A stretch of DNA of 64,000 bases. Source: Streptomyces albiflavescens (lineage in GTDB: Bacteria > Actinomycetota > Actinomycetes > Streptomycetales > Streptomycetaceae). This document shows positions 1 to 8,211 of this stretch, in pieces. Below the pieces are notes generated by a model. The model did not search any database and was not told the DNA's origin. It saw only the letters and a list, made by a program, of their open reading frames with translations. Location: assembly GCF_014645835.1 (NCBI RefSeq), contig NZ_BMMM01000014.1, positions 167,620 to 231,619 on the forward strand. Reading direction: 5' to 3'. The position numbers were made by a program, and so were the translations under genes. Numbering within the stretch: the stretch's first letter is position 1; each line of letters starts with the position of its first letter.

Positions 1-3
1 CCA

Positions 4-97
4 CCCCACCCGCCCCTGGACGCCGTGTCCTCCTGCACATCCCACCCACCCCTGGACGCCGTGCCCGCCCTGCACACCCCACCCGCCCCTGGACGCC
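4..97. repeat. Short GC-rich tandem repeat, about 2.6 copies of 36-37 bp
   Basis: The block ending in CCTGGACGCC occurs with starts at about 4, 40 and 77, so the unit is 36 then 37 bp. The copies differ at a few positions (CGCCCC versus CACCCC before the shared CCTGGACGCC). It lies directly before the 315-aa gene at 107 and may be cut by the left edge of the window. It could be the end of a repetitive upstream gene or an intergenic minisatellite; the sequence does not decide between them. Confidence 0.7.
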
Positions 98-106
98 GGG
101 ACCGAG

Positions 107-1054
107 ATGCTCAGACGCCGACCAGCCCTGCTGATCCGCCCCGAACTCGACGACCACGCACTGCACGCCACCCTGACCGCGCTCCGCCCGGCCCAGCACC
201 TGCACGGTCTCGGCGCGGGCCGTATGCGCCCCGTCTGGGAGCCGGTTGCCGAACTGCTGCACTCCACCGGGCGGGACTGGGACCGCCGTGTGCACCGGAT
301 CTCCGTACTGGCGGGGAACCTTCCGGCCGTGGTCTCGGAGCGGTGGGTCGCCGACCGGCCCGGCGACGGGGACGCCCTGGTCCTGCGCGCGTGCGTTCAG
401 TCGGGCCGCGCCCGGCCGGAAGAGCAGGCCGCTGCCCGGCGGGCCGAGCAGGCGTGTCTGCGCGCCGCCGCGGCCTGCCCGGAGGATCCGACTCCGTGGC
501 TGACGCTGTTGGATCTGATGGACGCGTCCGCCGTCCCGGTCCGGGACGCCGTGCCCGTGTGGACCGAGGCCGTCGGCCGTGCCCCGGGCAACAGGGCCGC
601 CTACCACCGGCTGCTGCGGTACCTGTCCCCGAACGGACACGGAACGGTGGCCGACATGCTCGACTTCGCCCAGCAGAGCGCCGCCCGCGCACCGCACGGG
701 TCACCGCTCGCTCTGCTGCCCGTTGCGGCCCGCGTGGAACTCGTCGCGCATCGTCTGACGCAGACATCCTTGGCCGCGCTCGGCGCACACAGCCACTGGA
801 TCGAACCGGGGGCGGCCGAGGAGATCGACGCGGCCCTGACCCGCTGGTTCCACACCGCGGCCGCGCCGCACGCCGAAGCGGTCACCGACCTCAACATCCT
901 CGCCTTCGCCCTGACCCGGGCCCGCCGCCCGGCGCAGGCCGTCCCGGTCTTCCGACGCCTCGGCCGGTATATGACCCCGCATCCCTGGAGCCTGCTGCCC
1001 GAGCCCGAGCGGACCTTCCTCTACTGGCGGGACCGCGGCGCCGACGACCGGTGA
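107..1054 (+). CDS. Helical-repeat hypothetical protein, 315 aa
   Basis: The product has no signal peptide or membrane segment. It is almost entirely Ala/Leu/Arg-rich helix, and residues 95-290 read like divergent TPR-style helix pairs. G/C at third codon positions supports this frame over the longer overlapping open frames. I do not recognise a named family. The gene is convergent with the caspase operon on the other strand; the two stop codons are about 100 bp apart. The ATG at 107 follows the short tandem repeat, and no strong ribosome-binding site is visible, so the start is uncertain. It may be a helical scaffold partner of the neighbouring conflict module, but only its position suggests that. 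Confidence 0.7.
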   Translation: MLRRRPALLIRPELDDHALHATLTALRPAQHLHGLGAGRMRPVWEPVAELLHSTGRDWDRRVHRISVLAGNLPAVVSERWVADRPGDGDALVLRACVQSGRARPEEQAAARRAEQACLRAAAACPEDPTPWLTLLDLMDASAVPVRDAVPVWTEAVGRAPGNRAAYHRLLRYLSPNGHGTVADMLDFAQQSAARAPHGSPLALLPVAARVELVAHRLTQTSLAALGAHSHWIEPGAAEEIDAALTRWFHTAAAPHAEAVTDLNILAFALTRARRPAQAVPVFRRLGRYMTPHPWSLLPEPERTFLYWRDRGADDR

Positions 1055-1154
1055 CAGCGCCGGGGTGCTGCCGCCGTGTCGCGCCACCCGTGCCGATGCC
1101 CCCGCCGTCCCGGAGAAACGCGACCATGCCGCACGCCGCGTTCCGCCGAGCGGA

Positions 1155-2573
1155 TCAGCTGTCCGGCAGGACACCCCGAAGCGCCTTGTCCAGCTCCTTG
1201 GCCAGTTCACTGTCGCTCGGCGGGTCGTCGGTGAAGAGCTTGCCGAGCTCGGTGGTGAAGGTCTGGGTGAAGGCGCCGTAGAGCGGGGTGCGCGGGCGTG
1301 ACACGGCCCCCGTGAGGGCAGGAAGGAGGATGCCGCGGGCGTACTCGGGCCGTCCGTAGTCGTCGCGCGGCATCCGGTCGGTGCTCTCGCCGGGCGACGA
1401 GGGCGAGGGGGTGACGGTCGCGGCTCCGGAGGGCTTCGCGGACCGGCACGTCACGTCGTTGTCCTGGTACGCGGACTTCCGCGTGGCCGCGAACCCCGCG
1501 TCGAGCAGACAGCGTTCGCTCTCCGCGCCGGTCAGGAACTTGATCAAGTCGAGTGCCCCCGCCTGCTGTCCGGACGGCCGGGTGACCGCGAGGTTCTGCC
1601 CGCCGAGCACAGCGGTGCCGGGCAGCGGCGCCACGCCGAGCTGCGTGGTGCTCAGAGACTGGTGGAGGGTGCCGTACGCGTACGGCCAGTGGCGCAGGAA
1701 CGCCGTCCGGCCGTTCGCGAAGTCGGTGAGCGACTCCGCCTCGTCGGAGTGGAGGGCGTCCTTGAGGAGGTACGGGCCCTGGGTACGGCTGCGCAGTTCC
1801 GCGAGGCCGTTCTCCAGATCCTGTACGGAGGCGGTGTAGCGGCCGTCGCCGTCGGTGAGGGTGACGCCGCCCTGGGCGGACGCGAACGCCTCGACACCGT
1901 TGACCGTGCGGCCCTCGTAGGCGCCGAACTGCGCGGTCCAGCCCTTCTCGTAGCCGCTCGGCCTGTCCTTGCCCGTGTTCTCGTCGAGCGTGCCGATCAG
2001 CTCCTTCAGCTCCGCCCAGTCGAGGCCCTTGCTCAGGTCGGTGTTCTGGACGCCCGCCTTGTCCAGGTAGTCGCGGCGGTAGTAGAGCAGCCCGACATCG
2101 CTGTTGAACGGTATGGCGTAGACCTTGCCGTCCCAGCGAGCCGTGCCTGCCACGGACTTGATGACGTCGCCGTCGACCATGGTCTCGGGCAGCGAGCGGA
2201 TCAACCCCGCTTCGGCGAACTCCGGCACCCACGTGACGTCGAGGTTGACCACGTCGTACTGCGCGCTGTCGGACTGGAGCGCGCCGAGGAGCTGGCTGCG
2301 CTGTTCGTCCGCGGAGCCCGGGAGTTCCACCAGGCGGGCGTGGCGGTTCGTGTGCAGCCGGTCCTGCCGTGCGTTCCACGCGTCGATGAGCTGCTGGCGG
2401 ATGCCGCCCTTGCCGGTCACGTCCCGCCCGCTGGCGACGACGATGTCCCCGGAGCTGCCGGGAGCGGTCGTGGCTTCGGACTGCGGGGAGGTGCCGCCGC
2501 CGGTGCAGGCGGCGCAGGCCGTGAGCAGGGCGGCGAGCACCCACCGCAACCCCGGTGTCCGCGATCGCATCAC
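1155..2573 (-). CDS. Extracellular solute-binding lipoprotein (sugar ABC-type), operon gene 3
   Basis: A 472-aa protein with a basic N-terminus, a hydrophobic stretch and a lipobox (L-T-A-C, Cys20), so it should be a membrane-anchored lipoprotein. The body resembles family-1 extracellular solute-binding proteins: a periplasmic lobe start near residue 45 (DIVVASGRDV), an N-x-D-V-x-W region, and the segment WDGKVYAIPFNSDVGLLYY typical of sugar-binding lobes. Its ATG overlaps the stop of the caspase gene by 4 bp, so it is probably translationally coupled to it. No ABC permease or ATPase lies nearby, so it is unlikely to serve an ordinary importer. A sensing role for the caspase/vWA protein, which has a similar binding-like region, is my inference. 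Confidence 0.88.
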   Translation of the reverse strand: MMRSRTPGLRWVLAALLTACAACTGGGTSPQSEATTAPGSSGDIVVASGRDVTGKGGIRQQLIDAWNARQDRLHTNRHARLVELPGSADEQRSQLLGALQSDSAQYDVVNLDVTWVPEFAEAGLIRSLPETMVDGDVIKSVAGTARWDGKVYAIPFNSDVGLLYYRRDYLDKAGVQNTDLSKGLDWAELKELIGTLDENTGKDRPSGYEKGWTAQFGAYEGRTVNGVEAFASAQGGVTLTDGDGRYTASVQDLENGLAELRSRTQGPYLLKDALHSDEAESLTDFANGRTAFLRHWPYAYGTLHQSLSTTQLGVAPLPGTAVLGGQNLAVTRPSGQQAGALDLIKFLTGAESERCLLDAGFAATRKSAYQDNDVTCRSAKPSGAATVTPSPSSPGESTDRMPRDDYGRPEYARGILLPALTGAVSRPRTPLYGAFTQTFTTELGKLFTDDPPSDSELAKELDKALRGVLPDS

Positions 2574-5356
2574 TCGTCTCCCGTTCCGGTGCGCGCCACC
2601 TCGTCGCGCAGGCCCGCGACAAGGTCGCTCTTGGTGTCCAGGCAGCGGCCGCCGCTCGCCTCGGAGACGCGCGCGTCCGGCTTGCCCCGGTCGCAGCCGC
2701 CGCTGTCGAGGGCAGCCATGACCACCGGAACACCCTTGTCCTCGGCCTTCGTGAGGAGATCACCCAGTTTTCCGCCGGTGAGGTGGTTGTTGTCCTCGTC
2801 GTCGGTGACATACACGATCAGCTGGGGACGCTCGTCGTCCTTGCCCCGCCCGGCCAGGTAGTCCAGGGCCGCCTTCAGCGCGCCGTACGGATCGGCTTCG
2901 GCGTCGTGGACCGCCGTCTTCCGGTCGATGGTCGCCTCGGCGTCCGCCCGCCGGTGGCGGCCGAAGGGCAACAGCACGCTGGACGGGCTGCCGCCGCGTG
3001 AGGCCACGGCCCAGATGCCGTACTCGTCCCGATCGCCGAGGCCGCCCAGCGACTGCTTCAGGATGCCGGGGGCGCCGCCCGCACCCTCCCACAGGTCGCC
3101 CATCGAGCCGGAGCTGTCGAGGAGGAAGAGGACCCGGCCCGGGCCGTTGGCATTCCGGTAGCGCTGCAGAGCCGTCGTCATCGCGTCGGCATCGGCGGGG
3201 GAGGGCAGTCGGCCGGGGTGGGCGAGGGTCCCGGCCTCCGTGTCAGGGGTGGTGAGGAAGTCGTGGACGCCGGAAACGGTGCGGAAGCCGTCGTCGCCGA
3301 AGACGTCCAGTCCGCCGCCGGGCTTCTCGGCGTTCCCGTCTCCGTGGGTGAGCCAGACACGGAAGCGCCCGACGGCCTCGTCCCGAGCCGACTTGTCGCG
3401 TTCGGCGTCCTCCCAGCGGACACGGACGAAGGTGGGGTCCAGGGCCGGTACGTCCGTGGGGTACTCGGCCATGCGCCGGCTGCGCGTCGTCCGGTCGCAG
3501 CCGACGCCGCTGACCATCAGGAACTCGGGTACGAGCGCGGCGGTGCGGTCGTCGACCGCCCGGTCGTCCGGCAGTGTGCACAGCAGGTCTGAGCCCGTCG
3601 GCGAGGGCGGTCCCGACTGCGCCACGCTTCCCTCCGCCGTGCTCACGTCCCCCGCGCCGGGGCCGTACAGGCCGACGGTCGCCAGCAACGCCGAATCCGT
3701 GTACTCGGGGTCGGTGCGCCGCACGTCGGCGTTCTTCTGCTGCTGGGTGAGTTTTTTCCTGAGCTCGGCGAGCGAACTCCCGGTCCGGCCGCCCACCGAG
3801 GCCTCGGCGATGTTCTGCGGCACGGACAGCACCATCGGGGAGTACGCGAACGGGCCGTCCGGCTCCAGCGTCAGGTACGTGCGCGGCGGCTCGACCGGCC
3901 GCGCCCGGTCCACGCTCGCGGATGTCGCCGGGATCCAGATGTCCGGCTGCGGGCCGATGTCGCGCTGCGGGTCGAGGTCGTCGCTGACGGGTCGCTGCCA
4001 GGGGTCGGACTGGCCGCGGAAACCCGTCACGGCGTCCGCCGCGCCCGTGCTGTACACCGTGATTCCGCTGCGTCGGCAGCCGTTGGACGTGGTGTTCGCT
4101 GCGGACGTCAGATAGACGTCTGCGGCTTTACGGACGGTGGACTCGATGTCCGGGTCGGTGAGCAGGCGCAGTTCGAGGGGCGGGCCGCAGGAGGACTGGT
4201 CGGGACCGGTGCCGGCGAAGGCCAGGTAGCTGCCGATGCCCGCGGCCACCAGGACGGATGCGGCCACCGCCGTGTGGCGGGGCCTGTGCCGCAGCCACAG
4301 CAGCCCCCGGCCGGCCGCGGGCAGCACGGCGCGGGCCCAAGAGCGCAACCGGGTGAACAGGCGCCGCCACCACGGCAGTTCACCGGCACGTTCGGCAGCC
4401 TTCGCCGGCTGCCCCGGGGTACGCCGTGACGGCGACGACGGTTGCTCCGGCCCCGCTGAGCCGGACAGCTGTTCCGAGTCACCGCGGGACTCCGCTGTCC
4501 CCTTCGAGTTCGAGGCCTCCTGCGGCGATTTCACGGACGGCAGCTGATGCACGGGAGGCTGCGGAACGCAGGGGGCTGCTGCCGGCGGCTCAGGCTGTGT
4601 CGCGGCGGACGGGCGCGAGAGGAGGATGTCCGTATCGCCCCAACGCTGCGGCTCCCACGGTTCGTTGCGGAGGGTCTTGTGGTGGGCGGACATGTGCGCG
4701 CCGAGCGCCTCCGACAGGTCCTGGAACCCCACGTCGGCGCCCCGCTTGTCGATGCCGCCTTCCAGGAGCCGCACCAGCCGCGCCGTGAACGGGGTGGCGC
4801 TCTCCTCGTCCCCCGCATCGATCCGGTTGTTGGCCTGCACGCTCATCAGCACCGAGAAGCGCCGCCGATCGGCGAGCGCCTCGCACACCTGGGCGGCGTT
4901 GCCCGCGTTGCAGCAGTCGAGGACGACGACCACATGCCGGGCCCGGCTCGTGGCGAGCACGGTCAGCACGCTGGAGAAGGGGTCGGCTCCCGGGAACACG
5001 GCGCGGCTGCCCGGCACGACGCGCGCGTTGCGCATCTGCAGCCAGAGCTCGTCGCCCGCGCTGGGCACGGCCCCGTGACCGGCGAAGTAGAAGAGGAGCA
5101 GCCCCTCGGCCTCGTCGGCGGCTGTGCGCAGCGACTCGCTGAACGCGTCCAGGTACGGCGACCCGGAGACGACCACCTCTCCCTTCCGGAAGACACCGCC
5201 GCGCAACAACGCCTCTTCCAACAGGGAGATGTTGTGCGCCACGGCGGCGAGGTCGCCGGGGACGCCGTGCGGGTCGTTCGGCCGCGTGGAGTCGTACGTG
5301 GACACGCCGATCAGCAGTGCCCGGTTCACCTCTCCACGCGGGTCGAAGCGGAGCAC
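2570..5356 (-). CDS. Caspase-like / transmembrane / binding-protein-like / vWA protein (EACC1-associated caspase type)
   Basis: A 928-aa multidomain protein. Residues 10-250 form a caspase-like peptidase domain with the His in YFAGHG (His94) and the Cys in VLDCCNAG (Cys149), the usual catalytic pair. A Pro/Ser-rich linker (250-325) leads to one membrane helix at about 361-382, so the caspase would be cytosolic and the rest outside. Residues 390-680 resemble an extracellular solute-binding fold, and 740-925 form a von Willebrand A domain with an intact metal-site motif DSSGS (747-751). The start is GTG after AGAGGTAGG. It is 4 nt downstream of the EACC1-like gene and overlaps the lipoprotein gene by 4 bp. 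Caspases beside EACC1 proteins are known effectors in predicted bacterial conflict systems; the added sensor-like half is less usual. Confidence 0.88.
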   Translation of the reverse strand: MLRFDPRGEVNRALLIGVSTYDSTRPNDPHGVPGDLAAVAHNISLLEEALLRGGVFRKGEVVVSGSPYLDAFSESLRTAADEAEGLLLFYFAGHGAVPSAGDELWLQMRNARVVPGSRAVFPGADPFSSVLTVLATSRARHVVVVLDCCNAGNAAQVCEALADRRRFSVLMSVQANNRIDAGDEESATPFTARLVRLLEGGIDKRGADVGFQDLSEALGAHMSAHHKTLRNEPWEPQRWGDTDILLSRPSAATQPEPPAAAPCVPQPPVHQLPSVKSPQEASNSKGTAESRGDSEQLSGSAGPEQPSSPSRRTPGQPAKAAERAGELPWWRRLFTRLRSWARAVLPAAGRGLLWLRHRPRHTAVAASVLVAAGIGSYLAFAGTGPDQSSCGPPLELRLLTDPDIESTVRKAADVYLTSAANTTSNGCRRSGITVYSTGAADAVTGFRGQSDPWQRPVSDDLDPQRDIGPQPDIWIPATSASVDRARPVEPPRTYLTLEPDGPFAYSPMVLSVPQNIAEASVGGRTGSSLAELRKKLTQQQKNADVRRTDPEYTDSALLATVGLYGPGAGDVSTAEGSVAQSGPPSPTGSDLLCTLPDDRAVDDRTAALVPEFLMVSGVGCDRTTRSRRMAEYPTDVPALDPTFVRVRWEDAERDKSARDEAVGRFRVWLTHGDGNAEKPGGGLDVFGDDGFRTVSGVHDFLTTPDTEAGTLAHPGRLPSPADADAMTTALQRYRNANGPGRVLFLLDSSGSMGDLWEGAGGAPGILKQSLGGLGDRDEYGIWAVASRGGSPSSVLLPFGRHRRADAEATIDRKTAVHDAEADPYGALKAALDYLAGRGKDDERPQLIVYVTDDEDNNHLTGGKLGDLLTKAEDKGVPVVMAALDSGGCDRGKPDARVSEASGGRCLDTKSDLVAGLRDEVARTGTGDE

Positions 5357-5360
5357 CGGC

Positions 5361-5738
5361 CTACCTCTCGTCGAGGTTCACCGGGTCAACGTCGTAATCG
5401 GGCGGATCGCCGCTCTCCACGGAACGGCGGTTTTCGTACCAGGCCTTGACGCCCCTCCCGACTTGCTTGAACACGGTGTCGAACGCGGTCTGGGCAGCCG
5501 CCCCGGAGAGCAGCATGAGGATTTCGATCGCGGCGCCCATGGGCGTGCCGTGCTCGTCCGTCCCCTGCTTGTCGGTCCCGGCGCTCTCCTGGATCCGCAG
5601 ATCGCCGTTTCTGACCAGCTCTTCCAGCGGTTTCTCCCGCTCCAGCCATTTCTTCAGAGCGCCGATGTCGCTCTGGCTCGCGGTCCCGTCCAGCCGGACT
5701 CGGATCGCTCGGGTCGCCACATCCTCCCCCTCAGTCAT
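5361..5738 (-). CDS. EACC1-like small protein (effector-associated constant component 1), operon gene 1
   Basis: A 125-aa protein whose layout matches the EACC1 family: an N-terminal beta/helix region (IRVRLDGTASQSDIGALKKW), a central Met-Gly turn (GTPMGAAIEIL) and a hydrophobic helical segment with a C-terminal amphipathic tail. EACC1 proteins are encoded next to caspase-, trypsin- or other effector genes in actinomycetes and are thought to couple effector to sensor. Here it is the first gene of the operon, 4 nt before the caspase gene. The listed ATG has a weak ribosome-binding site; a GTG six codons later sits just after GAGGGGGAGGAT and is an alternative start. The family call comes from sequence pattern and context. 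Confidence 0.75.
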   Translation of the reverse strand: MTEGEDVATRAIRVRLDGTASQSDIGALKKWLEREKPLEELVRNGDLRIQESAGTDKQGTDEHGTPMGAAIEILMLLSGAAAQTAFDTVFKQVGRGVKAWYENRRSVESGDPPDYDVDPVNLDER

Positions 5739-6143
5739 AACTCATCATCATGGCACGGCTGTTGGCGACGGGGGAGAGTCGCGGGATCTGTCACGATGAG
5801 CCGGCTCGGGCATCGGTCGGCCGGGGACTGTTGCGCGTCGGCAGAGCCTGCGTGCTGCGCGCCGTGCGGGACGGTCGTTCTGGCGCTGCACCCGGGCTTC
5901 TCTGCACCGACTGCAGCCATCTGTCAAGTCCCGAGTTCTCGTGTTACGCGATGCAGGGGCATGACGCGATTCGATCTGCCGGGCTCAATGGAACGTGGGT
6001 CATGCAGAGCAGACGGCCCGCCCGCACCGTCCAGAAGAAGCCCTGGCAGTGCCCCATGGCGAACATGACCCCAATGCCACAACGTCGCGCTCGACAGGGC
6101 CGACGACATCGAATTCACACTTTTCTCAAGGGAAGTGATTTCA
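5739..6143. other. Intergenic stretch, no gene recognised
   Basis: About 400 bp between the divergent EACC1 operon and the secreted-protein gene. It must hold both promoters. Open frames here lack Streptomyces third-position bias. I see no RNA gene, repeat or recognisable operator. Confidence 0.5.
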
Positions 6144-6782
6144 GTGACTCACCGTTCTCTGGCGCAGCGCCTTCTGATGCTTGCCGCCCCGACCGCACTG
6201 GCTGCAGGGGGTGTGCTGCTGCCCACCAGCGCGCTCGCCGCCCCGATGACGCCGCACTTCGGCACCGTAACCACGCAGGTGGGCGGAGTCAGCGGCCACC
6301 ATCACCATGGCACCGCCACCCCCGGGGTGAAGTGGGTCGAGACCACCGATGCCCCGAGCGGCATCACATTCAAACTGCCCGGAAAGCCCAAGATGCAGGA
6401 GATCCCCCAAAAAGAAGCCGGCGATTACCCTGCGCGCGTTTACGCCGTGCCGACCTCTGACGGTTTTATGTACTTCCTTGTCATCGATGTACGGGGAGCC
6501 GGGCCGGCTGAGCTCAAGGACGCTGTTGAGGGCACCCGTCAGGGGATGGCCGACGATTGGGGCGGTGCCGCCGTCACCAGTCAGAAGCACAATACGGTCG
6601 ATGGCCGCCCCGCCCTCGACGCGCGTTTCTCCTCCACGAAGGGGGACCACATGGTCGCCACCAGTCTCGCCGTCGCCGATGACGACCACATCGTTCAGGC
6701 CGTGACCGTCGGTCCTGAGGCGAAAGAGAAGTCCGTGACCGAGGCACAGGAGCAGGCCGCCGCAGGCCTCCGCATCCCCTGA
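6144..6782 (+). CDS. Small secreted protein with Sec signal peptide
   Basis: A 212-aa product starting MTHRSLAQRLLMLAAPTALA and ending its signal at an A-L-A-A type site, so it should be exported by Sec. The mature part has a His cluster (GHHHHG) and then an alpha/beta domain of about 140 residues (F-K-L-P-G-K-P ... D-A-R-F-S-S ... A-A-A-G-L-R-I-P) that I do not recognise. I chose the GTG at 6144 rather than the in-frame GTG at 6135 because AAGGGAAG (6128-6135) is correctly spaced only from the later codon. A strong hairpin terminator lies 78 bp after the stop, so it appears to be a single-gene unit. Confidence 0.85.
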   Translation: MTHRSLAQRLLMLAAPTALAAGGVLLPTSALAAPMTPHFGTVTTQVGGVSGHHHHGTATPGVKWVETTDAPSGITFKLPGKPKMQEIPQKEAGDYPARVYAVPTSDGFMYFLVIDVRGAGPAELKDAVEGTRQGMADDWGGAAVTSQKHNTVDGRPALDARFSSTKGDHMVATSLAVADDDHIVQAVTVGPEAKEKSVTEAQEQAAAGLRIP

Positions 6783-6859
6783 CTCCGTCCCGAAACAGTC
6801 CTCCGGCGCCGTGGGTTCACATTCCACACCCACAGCGTGTGGTGCGAAGGGCCGGACGA

Positions 6860-6894
6860 AAGGCGGTGCCTCCCCGGCTGGGGGGCACCGCCTT
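6860..6894. terminator. Hairpin terminator after the secreted-protein gene
   Basis: AAGGCGGTGCC (6860-6870) pairs with GGCACCGCCTT (6884-6894), giving an 11-bp perfect outer stem, with a further CCCC/GGGG inside. There is no clear T-run, which is usual for high-GC actinomycete terminators. Confidence 0.75.
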
Positions 6895-7078
6895 GACACC
6901 GGTCGGCGGTCCGTCGCGGACGGTCGGCATCCGTTCCCCCGGCGTCCACCCCCCTCGCAGCGCGTAGCGGTGTTCTGTGCCCGGCGCACTTCGATCCGTC
7001 AGGGCGGGCCCGGTGGAGTTGTCATCACGAAGGTGGGCAGATGCGTTGCTCCCCGCGTAGTTGGTCGTTGATTGCGGC

Positions 7079-7348
7079 ATGAAAGCGTGGGACGGCGACG
7101 AAGCCCCCGTGGTGTTCGCCCGGTTGACGGGCGCGTACTGGCTGGGAGTCGAGGACAGCGACAGCCGATGGTGTCGTGAGCTCGTTGAGTGCGACTGTGT
7201 TCATGCGGAGGCCGGCTCCGAGCGGCGGAGCGATCGCCGTGTGCTGTGGGGCGGGAGTCGGCTGGTGTGGGCGGAACGGCTCCGGGCGGTCATAGTTCCG
7301 CTGGCGGCGATCACGGTGATGGCGGCCCTGGCGATGACTGTGATCTGA
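7079..7348 (+). CDS. Possible small membrane-anchored hypothetical protein
   Basis: An 89-aa reading frame from ATG 7079 with a polar N-terminal part containing C-x-C and a single hydrophobic C-terminal helix (VIVPLAAITVMAALAMTVI). Codon bias is only moderately coding-like and no good ribosome-binding site is visible. No family recognised. It could be a real tail-anchored protein or chance. Confidence 0.3.
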   Translation: MKAWDGDEAPVVFARLTGAYWLGVEDSDSRWCRELVECDCVHAEAGSERRSDRRVLWGGSRLVWAERLRAVIVPLAAITVMAALAMTVI

Positions 7349-7386
7349 CCGAACACGGCGGGGCCGCCGCCCCGAGGTCCCGCTGA

Positions 7387-7587
7387 CACAGCCGGCTGAA
7401 GGCGTACCAGCGGATGGGGCCGGTCCTGAAGCCGGACGATTACCTGGACATGCTGGTCGGCTTCGTCCCTGCGGTGGAACTGCCAGAGGGCGCCAAGCCG
7501 TTGTGGGCGACGGGCTGGACCGCGAGTGGCAGCGACCGGAGGCACGCCGCCCGGTCGAGGACGGCTACGACCACGACCTTGCCCTGA
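7387..7587 (+). pseudogene. Unidentified coding relic
   Basis: The gap between 7349 and 7686 holds a stretch that reads like protein in one frame (about residues KAYQRMGPVLKPDDYLDML onward to WATGWTASG) but has no start and degenerates into low-complexity Thr. I cannot name the parent gene. Confidence 0.3.
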
Positions 7588-7686
7588 CCGCCGTTGGCCT
7601 CGGCCAAGCGGCCCGAAAGCGAGCTTGCGCTGTTCCTGGTCCGGAGCTTCTTCGTACCGCTCTCGGTCCTCCTTTGCGCCGGTGGC

Positions 7687-8205
7687 TCAGGGCAGGGGCA
7701 GGCGCATGATCGTCAGATCGAGCCATCGGCCGAACTTGGTGCCGACCTCCGGCACCGTGCCGACGTGGTCGAACCCGAACCGTTCGTGCAGCCGGATCGA
7801 CGCGGTGTTCTCGGCTTCGATGCCGGCGATCACCACATGGTGGCCCGCCTCGCGCGCCGAGGTGATGAGGGCGGTCAACAGCCCGGAGCCGATGCCGAGT
7901 CCATGCAGGCCTTCGCGGACGTATACCGAGTCCTCCACCGTGTGGCGGTACCCGTCCTTCTCCCGCCACGGGCCGTAGACCGCGAATCCGGCCACCTCGC
8001 CGTCCACCTCAGCCACGAACGCCGAGTCGCGCTCCAGGTGGGCGGCAAGCCAGGCAGCCCCTTCGGTGGGGGACTGCAGGGTCTGCGTCCACAGAGCTGT
8101 CGAGTGCTCGATCGCGTGGTTGCGGATCGCGCGGATGGCCTCCATGTCGGCGGGACGTGCCCGGCGCACCGTCGCAGCCCGGTTCTTCTCGTATATTGGA
8201 TTCAT
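7687..8205 (-). CDS. GNAT N-acetyltransferase, phosphinothricin-acetyltransferase-like
   Basis: A 172-aa GNAT-fold enzyme that transfers acetyl from acetyl-CoA to an amine, probably a small-molecule or phosphinothricin-like substrate. Visible signs are the R-x-A-x-x-x-D-M-E-A-I-R-A-I start of the fold, the segment VAGFAVYGPWREKDGYRHT, the acetyl-CoA loop EGLHGLGIGSGLL, and the strand-7 region SIRLHERFGF typical of the PAT/YncA branch. I start it at the ATG at 8205 (MNPIYEKN). This overlaps by 2 bp the divergent start codon of the XRE-cupin regulator, so the two genes share one control region. Detoxification or resistance controlled by that regulator is likely. Confidence 0.85.
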   Translation of the reverse strand: MNPIYEKNRAATVRRARPADMEAIRAIRNHAIEHSTALWTQTLQSPTEGAAWLAAHLERDSAFVAEVDGEVAGFAVYGPWREKDGYRHTVEDSVYVREGLHGLGIGSGLLTALITSAREAGHHVVIAGIEAENTASIRLHERFGFDHVGTVPEVGTKFGRWLDLTIMRLPLP

Positions 8206-8211
8206 GTCCAA
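8196..8211. promoter_or_regulatory. Inverted repeat over two overlapping start codons (candidate operator)
   Basis: TTGGA (8196-8200) and TCCAA (8207-8211) are perfect 5-bp arms around TTCATG, which contains both divergent start codons (CAT 8203-8205 and ATG 8204-8206). As each gene begins at its neighbour's start, each promoter must lie inside the other coding region, and short-leader or leaderless mRNAs are expected. Binding by the XRE-cupin protein is inferred. Confidence 0.45.

Noticed and set aside
4..97. 36-37-bp repeats at the left edge considered as CRISPR
   Set aside because: No unique spacers; only a degenerate tandem repeat.
25..1281. 418-residue open frame on the plus strand overlapping the first gene
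   Set aside because: Arg/Pro-rich low-complexity product with wrong codon-position GC; a shadow of the 107-1054 gene and of the lipoprotein gene.
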